DNA from: Helichrysum umbraculigerum
Taxonomy: Eukaryota; Streptophyta; Magnoliopsida; Asterales; Asteraceae
NCBI GenBank assembly: GCA_949592205.1
Contig: CATIUR010000006.1
Coordinates: 62,430,001-62,494,000 of the forward strand
Length of the DNA stretch: 64,000 nucleotides
Direction of reading: 5' to 3'
Under the pieces are notes generated by a model. That model made no database searches and was not told the DNA's origin. It was given only the letters and a program-made list of their open reading frames with translations. Of this stretch, positions 56,401-64,000 are shown piece by piece (the stretch's first letter is position 1; every line of letters starts with the position of its first letter). The translations under genes and the position numbers were made by a program.

Positions 56401-57508
56401 CGGAAGATGGAGAATTAAAGAGAGAGAGATAAAGGTGATGAGTTATGGGAAAGTGGGGATGTGTGTTATCCCTAGCCTCCCATGTGGTTTTATTTATATG
56501 AGAAATATGTACAACACTTAAGCATATATTTACAAGCTTATGTCACTTTATTCAGTGACACGACACACTGTTACTACACACAATTATTAATAATACTATT
56601 ACAACACACAATTATTACTACTACTATTACATTTATTTACAATAGGTAACTTCCAGCTGTCCCTTTAGCTTCTTCTCCTAGCTTCTCTTTTCTTCTTCTT
56701 TATCTTCTTCTTTTGAATTATCTTCCATTATTGGTAACTGTGGGACCATATGCTGATTAATTTGGCAATGTTTGCAGAGGTGATCTGGATACTTCTTCAT
56801 TATCTTGCAATAAAATAACTTTCATTCTTCACTTAGATACTTATCCGGAATAGCTTTAGTAATTGGTACTTCATCTGGCTTCATTAATGTATGCATCCAT
56901 CGTTGAATATTTTCTATAGCTCCTTCCCTATAATTAATTGCATCGGTAATTATCATTGTATTATTTTCATTATAATTAACCCAAACAGGGTTTGTTAATG
57001 ACTGTTCTAAAATTGTATAGATGACTCTTAGGTTCCATACTCTCTTCTCTTTAAGTAATTCGTGAATTTCTTCATACTTCAATTCATCTTGTACCATAAC
57101 TTCCTCTGTTAGTATATATTGACGAGTAATTCCAATCTTAACTAATTTGACCGCTTACCTTATTTTATCAAATGTTACTTCTCCAGGTGCTAAATAACAT
57201 CGAACAAATATTAATTTTGCTCTTGTAATTGACAAATAACTTCTAACTACTCTATATAACTCCGGAATTTTTACTAATTCATCTCCATTACTGGTATATG
57301 CTGAATGTAGTATCCCATAATCATAACTAGCTTTTACCAAACCCGGATTGCATCCTGGTAGGGCTATTAATTCATTTATCTTTTTATTTGGCTGAGTAGC
57401 ATATCCTTCAAATAATTCTTCCTCCTTATTTAATTTAAGAACTAGGCTAGAGTTTAATTTATTTGCAATTATCTGAAAATTTTGGACATAACTTTTTACT
57501 AGATAATC
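56401..57508 (-). pseudogene. inverted 1.1-kb copy of the viral 3' end (TAV-like ORF plus promoter)
   Basis: Reverse complement of 55009-56116, also 1108 bp. Contains the terminal repeat (56401-56465), a TATA box in reverse (56491-56498) and most of the transactivator-like ORF (57508-56690). Its own defects differ from the forward copy: TAA near 57157 (forward CAA) and TGA near 56820 (forward GGA), whereas the forward copy's TAG at 55042 is CAG here. Together the two arms make a large inverted repeat with a 284-bp spacer. Confidence 0.93.
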
Positions 57509-57720
57509 AGCGAGATCTACAGTGACGAATTGTTGACCGGCGATTTGATTCCACAACGATTTGACCGCCGTTTTTGTTGGCCGACGGTTAGGTTTTAGGG
57601 CTTTGGTTATTTGTGAGGTGTAATCGGGTGAAAGCTGGTGGTTATATGTAGTGGTGGCAGCGGTGCTTGGGTGATAACCAAAAGTATTGACCGACGGCAG
57701 TGGTGGTGGCGATTTATGGG
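57509..57720 (-). pseudogene. host coding-exon-like fragment fused to the viral ORF
   Basis: On the minus strand an open frame of about 70 codons with a non-viral, GC-richer composition includes NRRPTKTAVKSLWNQIAG and QQFVTVDLADYL. It reads without a stop straight into the inverted viral ORF at 57508. The upstream 57730-57850 region, read leftward, is CT-rich like a plant 5' UTR. I do not recognise the protein. It may be the first exon of a host gene truncated by viral integration. Confidence 0.4.
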
Positions 57721-58236
57721 TTTACTTTCTAAAAATTTGTCTGGCGAGGTTTATGTTATGTTGTGAAAAAGGAGGTCCTAGTAATTTTCTCAGAAGAGAA
57801 TAGAGAAAAAGAGAGAAGATGAAAGGGGAATAGATGAACGGAGAAATCAAATGCTTTGATACATGAATCTCCACTCTCAATTTTGAATTTGAGAAAAAGA
57901 ATAAGTAAATTTGAATTCTTGAGAAAAGAAAGCGTGCAAAGAAAATGAGGTAGCCCGCATGTCTAGAAAATTACACAAAAAATGATAACAAAAATAGTTA
58001 TTTAATTAATTTAATTTAGTAATTAAAAGAAAATCAAAAAAAGGAGAAAAAAGAATACTAAAAGATTGCATATGAAGCTGCCAAGTAAGCAAGATGGTTG
58101 TCTTAGAAGGTGACAACTCAGCTTCATGACATCAGCATCAACTCCCTTTTATTAGATAGGAGAGATGTCTATATTTTTCTTTGCATCTGTATGAATGATT
58201 TAAAATAGTAAAGTTACATACTTAAGCTTGTAAATT
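57721..58236. other. intergenic DNA, possible promoter of the host fragment
   Basis: AG-rich GAGAAAAAGAGAGAAGATGA (57805-57824; CT-rich on the minus strand, leader-like), then AT-rich DNA. No ORF of note. Confidence 0.35.
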
Positions 58237-58384
58237 TCATGATAGATCAGTCAATTTATTTGTTAATTAATTATAAGATGTAATTAACTATAAAATGTAA
58301 TCAGAAAGTATTTTTTTAACAATAGTCAATATCACGGGGCTCTCAAGTAAAATTATTAGTAGTATAGGGACCTTAAATAAAAAA

Positions 58385-58470
58385 ATAAAGAAACTCGTCC
58401 ATAAAGAGTCTTGAACTCAAGACCTTTCTAAGCATCCATCGCGTCATTACCACTTGGCTAGAAACCATGT
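58385..58470 (-). mobile_element. tRNA-related SINE-like segment
   Basis: On the minus strand TAGCCAAGTGGT (58460-58449, box A-like) and GAGTTCAAGAC (58418-58408, box B-like) are spaced about 31 bases apart, with a T/A-rich tail toward 58370. The copy at 60962-61052 carries an extra TTGGCTAG. It could also be a decayed tRNA gene. No cloverleaf was confirmed. Confidence 0.4.
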
Positions 58471-58578
58471 ATTCATTTATTACATATGATAAATAACGTG
58501 TCAAAATCTGATGGGTGTTGAGTTACTATTCATCTCAACGAATTTTTGCTCCAATTTCCCCTTTGTTATCCCTAAACT

Positions 58579-59263
58579 ATGATAACGTCTCACCGTACCA
58601 CACCAATTCATCAGAATTTGTACGGGTTCGGTTACAACTCAAACCCTATCAACCCAAAAGTGTTTCTGTTTCCACGGTTTGCTCGTGACTCTGAATCCAT
58701 GGGGTATGATGTTCTCGATACAGCTGGTACTTTCTTGAATGGTTTACTTCACTGGTTAGCACGTTACAGTAACAACGATAGCAAGCATAGAGTTGTAGCA
58801 TCATTTCATGTATCTGAAGAGACGTTTAGTGACCTATCATTGCTACCTCAAGAGCCTCTTCTTCCGTATTACGCTTTAGGTGTTTTAAAAATTAAAAGGA
58901 TGTCTTTATGCAGTATGTGATGGTAAAAGTTATATAGATATGGTCCATATGGAGGTATGTTTGATGATGGGATACGGGGTGGTCAACTCATGGTCAAAGT
59001 TCTCTTAAAATTCCACTTGATAACGAGATTGGATTTATGAGGCCTTTGAGGTGTGTAAATGATGACGAAATTGTTCTGGAGATTGATCTACAATCGTATG
59101 CTATATATATATATATATATATATTATATATTTATATAATATATAATATAATGCTAAGATAAAGACATTTAAGAATGTTAAAAGTGTACGGATTCTGAAA
59201 TGGTTTGGGGATGCTGTGGTTTATGTGGAGAGTCTGCTATCACCTGAAGTCCCGTGTAAGTTG
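58579..59263 (+). pseudogene. F-box associated (FBA) domain pseudogene, copy A
   Basis: A 113-aa open frame holds FBA-type sequence: LYGFGYNSNP, TAGTFLNGLLHWLARYSNN, VVASFHVSEETFSDLSLLP. Later pieces in other frames continue the domain (GKSYIDMVHMEV, RPLRCVNDDEIVLEIDL, then near 59170-59260 VRILKWFGDAVVYVESLLSP, the usual end of F-box/kelch proteins). Plant F-box proteins select SCF ubiquitin-ligase targets. Here no F-box motif precedes the fragment, frames shift, and a TA repeat (59100-59145) sits inside, so it is dead. Confidence 0.8.
59100..59150. repeat. TA microsatellite
   Basis: Imperfect (TA)n inside the F-box pseudogene. The equivalent place in copy B (62302-62367) is a much longer (AT)n run next to a transposon. 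Confidence 0.9.
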
Positions 59264-59711
59264 CACTAATGTTAATTTTTATGAAAAAAGGATAGGGATT
59301 TTAGTGTGTACTAATAATGTATCATATGTTGTCGTGTTTTATAAACTAGACTAAAAGCATGTCTTAGGCACTTAGTGATCCCCGAGGACATGATACAAGT
59401 GTGCCGATGATGCGAAGGCAATTGACGTTAGATGTATCCTTGCTGTGTTAGCATCGATAAATCAGATAATTAGTGTACATGCATTTTAACATGAAGAGAA
59501 TATATTTCAGACGCTTGACATAAAATCTTGACCTCTGAGATGGAGGTATCACAACCCCTTAATTTAGAATAGTCACAGGACTTTCAATATAATTTATTGC
59601 AGAATACTTCGTTCTTTAATCTTTACACCTATACATTAGTCACAGAAATGCAATTTCTGATGGAGTTTCCAGAACACAAACTAGTAGTGACTGCAACAAT
59701 TAGCACAACAA

Positions 59712-60806
59712 ATCCATTAACTACAAGCATTTTAATCTGAAACCAACAGATTCTCAGCCATCTTCAGTCTTCATGTATTCATATACAAAGTATGTCAACA
59801 TTAGGTACTCGCTGCAAATTTCTTGGGAGTGAATGACAAACGACCCAAATAAGCCTTACATAAAGAAACAAGCACACAATGACAAGCCAAAGCTGACGCT
59901 GCAAAAAGTGTCAGGAAGCTAACCCAGCATAACCGGGCCATCAGAACCAAAACTTCTCTTCCAGAATCTAATACTTTGAGGAATAGGACTTTGAGTCGTC
60001 CGATTTTTGACTAGGGACTGATAGTTGATGGCGGGTGTTGAAGAGAATCTGTAAATAGCACCCTTTCTGGCAGCCATGAAGGTTTTGCCTAAGGCTGCAC
60101 ATATTGACCCGTAAAACACATCTGCGATGATTCTATTAAAAGTTAATGCTTCAGTTTAACACAAGAAAGGCACATGCAGAGCAATTTGAACATACAGGGC
60201 AGCGCATCTTGATGAGCAGACATCTTTAGGGTCATTGATGTTTTCTTTGCTTGTATGGCTATTCCATTAAATCCAAAGTCCAACGATACACAGATTATCA
60301 CATCTAATAAGCGGAAAGAATTACTTATTTATTCCACAAATATGCTAAATACCACCTCACTAGGTAATAATATGTTCTTAGAAAAAGTTTTAATTGATTC
60401 ATAACGAAATAAATACAACTGATAAACCATCATTAAGGTCTAAAAACCTTGTTAAACAAAAAAAGAAAAGAAAAGATAATACGACAATTTACTGAAGTAT
60501 ATATAACAGTTTCAAATAAGGTACTTAGGTACGAATCATTACGATGGTAACTCCTATTAGTTTTAAACAAATGATACGCTTCACTGTACATTCATTATTA
60601 CCCTTACATACAACATAACATGAGGATATATATGAGTTAGAGTCAAATGTCACTACTACAATGGGAGGACAAACTAAAGTAACATGATAATGTACATGAT
60701 AACCCTGAAGAATATGGAATACAGCTATATATATAAAGCATCAGATAACTTATATGATACTGAGCCAAACGACAGTACAAGTCACTCACCTTTTAGCCCC
60801 AAATCT
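59712..60806. other. spacer between duplicated F-box copies
   Basis: Unique sequence containing one minus-strand exon-like ORF (59919-60117). The rest is AT-rich with no other gene seen. The left part (59712-59918) could be that gene's 3' UTR. Confidence 0.4.
59919..60117 (-). CDS. last exon of an unidentified small basic protein
   Basis: Open frame of 66 codons reading FYGSICAALGKTFMAARKGA, then IYRFSSTPAINYQSLVKNRT and a C-terminus FWKRSFGSDGPVMLG before the stop. It is preceded on the minus strand by an acceptor-like ATCGCAG, and no ATG begins it in frame, so it is probably the 3' exon of a spliced gene whose earlier exon lies further right. Ser/Arg-rich and basic, like small organelle-targeted proteins. 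I do not recognise the family. Confidence 0.4.
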
Positions 60807-61468
60807 CATGATACATCAGTCAATTTATTTGTTAATTAATTATAAGATGTAATTAACTATAAAATGTAATCAGAAAGTATTTTTTAACAATAGTCAATAT
60901 CACGGGGCTCTCAAGTAAAATTATTAGTAGTATAGGGACCTTAAATAAAATAATAAAAAAGAAACTCGTCCATAAAGAGTCTTGAACTCAAGACCTTTCG
61001 AAGCATCCATCGCGTCATTACCACTTGGCTAGTTGGCTAGAAACCATGTATTCATTTATTACATATGATAAATAACGTGTCAGAATCTGATGGGTTGAGT
61101 TACTATTCATCTCAACGAATTCTTGCTCCAATTTCCCCTTCGTTATCCCTAAACTATAATAACGTCTCACCGTACCACACCAATTCATCAGAATTTGTAC
61201 GGGTTCGGTTACAGCTCAAACCCTATCAACCCAAAAGTGTTTATGTTTCCACGGTTTGCTCGTGACTCTGAATCCATGGGGTACGATGTTATCGATACAG
61301 CTGGTACTTTCTTGAATGGTTTACTTCACTGGTTAGCACGTTACAGTAACAACGATAGCAAGCATAGAGTTGTAGCATCATTTCATGTATCTGAAGAGAC
61401 GTTTAGTGACCTATCATTGCTACCTCAAGAGCCTCTTCTTCTGTATTACGCTTTAGGTGTTTTAAAAG

Positions 61469-62107
61469 CAGTGGCGGAACTTGAAAATGTTTATTGAGGG
61501 GGCGAAAATTTTCTTCTCATCGGAACTTGAAATTTTTCTTCTTTGTTTTTACCATATTTAAATTTATGAGAATATTGTCATTAAGTTGTGTTTGCTGAAG
61601 TGTATGAAACGCGTAACTTATGTCGGAGTGAAAACCCGTCATTGTAATTTAATAGGAGTATAACTTATGCCTGCGTGAAAATCTGTCATTGTAATTTAAT
61701 AGGACTAAACGAGTAAAAAGTATTGAAAATTAAATAGGTAAAAGTGGAAATTTTATGCGAATTACAAGTTGTTTGCTCAATATGAATAATCACATGAATT
61801 TTATATCCAGCTAGAAAAATTAATTAAAATGAAATAGATGACTAGGCTAATAGAAAGCATGTGCCATGTGACACTTAAATATATAGTTTATTTATTTATT
61901 TAATTTAATGACGTGTGTATATGATGAACGTTAACCGCCATCATTTCAATCCAAAAATTCATATGTCTCATTTTATGGGGGGTCAACTGTAAAATATAGA
62001 CATACAATTTCCATTTGGTCCTCATACTATACCTATATATGCTACTTCTACCCACAAGTTTAGGAGGGGCCGGGGCCCCACCCTGCCCTCACTAACTTCC
62101 GCCTTTG
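61469..62107. mobile_element. non-autonomous hAT-like element, 639 bp, perfect 8-bp target duplication
   Basis: Starts CAGTGGCGGAACTTG and ends AACTTCCGCCTTTG, giving imperfect terminal inverted repeats of about 14 bp. It is flanked by TTTAAAAG on both sides (61461-61468, 62108-62115). Copy A lacks the element at the same site, which supports the boundaries. No transposase ORF. The 8-bp duplication points to the hAT superfamily. Confidence 0.92.
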
Positions 62108-62297
62108 TTTAAAAGGATGTCTTTATGCACTATGTGATGGTAAAAGTTATATAGATATGGAGGTATGGTTGATGATGGGATACGGGGTGGTCAACTCATG
62201 GTCAAAGTTCTCTTAAAATTCCACTTGATAACGAGATTGGATTTATGAGGCCTTTGAGGTGTGTAAATGATGATGAAATTGATCTGGAGATTGATCT

Positions 62298-62301
<4 letters not shown>

Positions 62302-62367
<66 letters not shown>
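62302..62367. repeat. (AT)n microsatellite
   Basis: About 33 uninterrupted AT units immediately left of a transposon insertion. Confidence 0.97.
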
Positions 62368-62368
<1 letters not shown>

Positions 62369-63094
62369 CAATGGCGAATCTAGGAGTTACATGTAGTGGG
62401 GTCCAAGCTTCTTAAATTCATGTCTGGTTAGAAAACAAATCAAAAGGGGATATTTATTTAATACGGGTAGGATCGATACAAACACCATTTAATTTACATG
62501 AGTCATTAAAAATCTCAATATCGTCGCCGATAGCCACCACAATCAAACGCTTATAAATTTTAATATATTAATTAACCCAAATCATAACAACAACCAATAT
62601 AAGTAATACATGATACGAATAGCATATATTGTTATAATCAATAACTGAAAGTAAAATTACAACACCACGTATTATTATGATATACTTTTCTAACAATTAA
62701 AAAGAAAAACTAAATAGACAATGATTGAGAGAGAATAAAAAAAGGGGAATTATATGTGAATTCTTACCAAATTAAAGAGACAAAAAATAAATTGGCAAAG
62801 GGTCGCAAACTAGCAGCTTATAATTTCGAATAAATTAAATCATAATAATTAAATAAATTGAAACAAATGGCAATTGATCAATCACAATAGTTACAATTGG
62901 GCTAAGCTTGAAAATAATGGGCTTAATATTTAAAGTACAGTAATAGTTAAGGTTTTCTTTCTTTTTAGGTCCAAATGGGTCCAAATTATTTTTTAAGTGA
63001 TGTCCGATTCATATATGTATAAGGCTTTGCAGAAAAACTTGAATTTCAAGTGGGTGCAATGGACCCCACTTGTTACATATGAGATTCGCCCCTG
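62369..63094. mobile_element. non-autonomous hAT-like element, 726 bp
   Basis: Starts CAATGGCGAATCTAGGAGTT and ends AGATTCGCCCCTG, so the terminal inverted repeat is CA(A/G)(T/G)GGCGAATCT. Subterminal GTGGGGTCC/GGACCCCAC also pair. Flanks are TA-rich (ATATTATA and ATTATATA), so the target duplication is unclear. The element is absent from copy A. No ORF. Confidence 0.8.
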
Positions 63095-63691
63095 ATTATA
63101 TAATATAATGCTAAGATAAAGACATTTAAGAATAAGACAGAGACATTTAAGAATGTTAAAAGTGTACGGATTCTGAAATGGTTTGGGGATGCTGTGGTTT
63201 ATGTGGAGAGTCTGCTATCACCTGAAGTCCCGTGTAAGTTGCACTAATGTTAATTTTTATGAAAAAAGGATAGGGATTTTAGTGTGTACTAATAATGTAT
63301 CATATGTTGTCGTGTTTTATAAACTAGACTAAAAGCATGTCTTAGGCACTTAGTGATCCCCGAGGACATGATACAAGTGTGCCGATGATGCGAAGGCAAT
63401 TGACGTTAGATGTATCCTTGCTGTGTTAGCATCGATAAATCAGATACTTAGTGTACATGCATTTTAACATGAAGAGAATATATTTCAGACGCTTGACATA
63501 AAATCTTGACCTCTGAGATGGAGGTATCACAACCCCTTAATTTAGAATAGTCACAGGACTTTCAATATAATTTATTGCAGAATAGTTCGTTCTTTAATCT
63601 TTACACCTATACATTAGTCACAGAAATGCAATTTCTGATGGAGTTTCCAGAACACAAACTAGTAGTGACTGCAACAATTAGCACAACAAAT

Positions 63692-64000
63692 CAGTGGCGG
63701 AACTAGCATTTTCAGTTAACGGGTGCTTACCACAAAATTTGTCGAGCTAACACAGATTAAGAGGCTGGGCTAATAAACAAAAGGGGTGCTAAACTAAAAT
63801 TCATTGTACTACACTATTAAAAGTACACATTAATTGGGCCGATTTCACAAAATTTATTGGGCTAATACAGACTAAGGGGCTGAGCTACTTAACAAAGGGG
63901 GTGTTGGGCCAAAATTCATTGGGTTATACTATTAAAATTACATGTGTATTGGGCCTGATGGGGGGTGCTTGGCACCAGCATGTCCTCCCTTAGTTCCGCC
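63692..64000. mobile_element. hAT-like element, truncated by the window end
   Basis: Starts CAGTGGCGGAACTAGCATTT at the point where copy B departs from copy A. The window ends in TTAGTTCCGCC, complementary to the start, so the right terminus (about CACTG) is probably only a few bases beyond 64000. Internal GGGTGCT/GGGCTAATACAGACTAAG repeats. No ORF. Confidence 0.75.

Larger units (their letters stand above)
58237..59711 (+). repeat. segmental direct duplication, copy A
   Basis: About 1.47 kb from CATGATAGATCAGTCAATTT to GCAACAATTAGCACAACAAA. It matches copy B (60807-63691) almost base for base outside the insertions in B. Contains a SINE-like segment, an F-box pseudogene and its 3' flank. 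Confidence 0.92.
61105..63222 (+). pseudogene. F-box associated (FBA) domain pseudogene, copy B
   Basis: Same FBA fragment as copy A: a 100-aa frame 61195-61497 with TAGTFLNGLLHWLARYSNN, resuming at 62108 after one transposon and at about 63150 after another (VRILKWFGDAVVYVESLLSP). It is broken by two insertions as well as the inherited frameshifts. A few substitutions distinguish it from copy A. Confidence 0.8.
60807..63691 (+). repeat. segmental direct duplication, copy B, with transposon insertions
   Basis: Matches copy A from CATGATACATCAGTCAATTT to GCACAACAAAT. It is enlarged by insertions at 61469-62107 and 62369-63094 and cut at 63692 by a third. A 17-bp local repeat (GACATTTAAGAA twice, 63119-63155) is specific to this copy. 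Confidence 0.9.

Overview
This looks like plant nuclear DNA: long AT-rich non-coding stretches, GT-AG introns, plant LTR retrotransposons primed by initiator tRNA-Met or tRNA-Asp, Helitron and hAT-type ends, TTTAGGG-type telomeric motifs and an endogenous caulimovirus. A eudicot is likely. Asteraceae is only an impression from the LTR styles. Most of the window is layered mobile DNA.

1-17.8 kb. A 427-bp tandem duplication opens the window, followed by intron-like DNA ending in a Helitron 3' terminus (about 3.88 kb). The only clear host gene runs leftward from 9647 to 4324. Fourteen coding exons, all joined in frame, encode an arginyl-tRNA synthetase-like protein (about 530 aa), a short linker and a separate C-terminal domain of about 280 aa. 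The HIGH motif is altered, and one in-frame TGA lies where the second catalytic loop should be. Beyond it are a hAT-type MITE with a perfect 8-bp duplication, Helitron ends, a SINE, a 5'-truncated Ty3/gypsy element with an intact-looking LTR, and a head-to-head interstitial telomeric repeat.

17.8-57.5 kb. A near-complete (about 7.4 kb) endogenous pararetrovirus with Solendovirus/Cavemovirus-like gene order (coat, movement, protease-RT-RNase H, transactivator-like) is split inside its polymerase gene by three nested LTR retrotransposons, like Russian dolls. A large Athila/Tat-like non-autonomous element (23456-54324) carries only gag-protease plus a long unknown extension. A Ty1/copia SIRE-like element (33715-53037) sits in its LTR. 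A Ty3/gypsy Tekay-like chromovirus (41576-51815) sits in the copia gag gene. All three have matching 5-bp target duplications. The viral right end is followed by an inverted protease fragment and a 1.1-kb inverted copy of the viral 3' end, so two viral promoters face each other.

57.5-64 kb. A host exon-like piece is fused to the inverted viral copy. Then come two direct copies of an F-box (FBA domain) pseudogene. The second copy has been invaded by three hAT-like elements with CAGTGGCGGAA-type ends, the last of which is cut by the window edge. A small conserved-looking minus-strand exon lies between the copies.

All domain calls were made by reading translations by eye. No database search or alignment was run.
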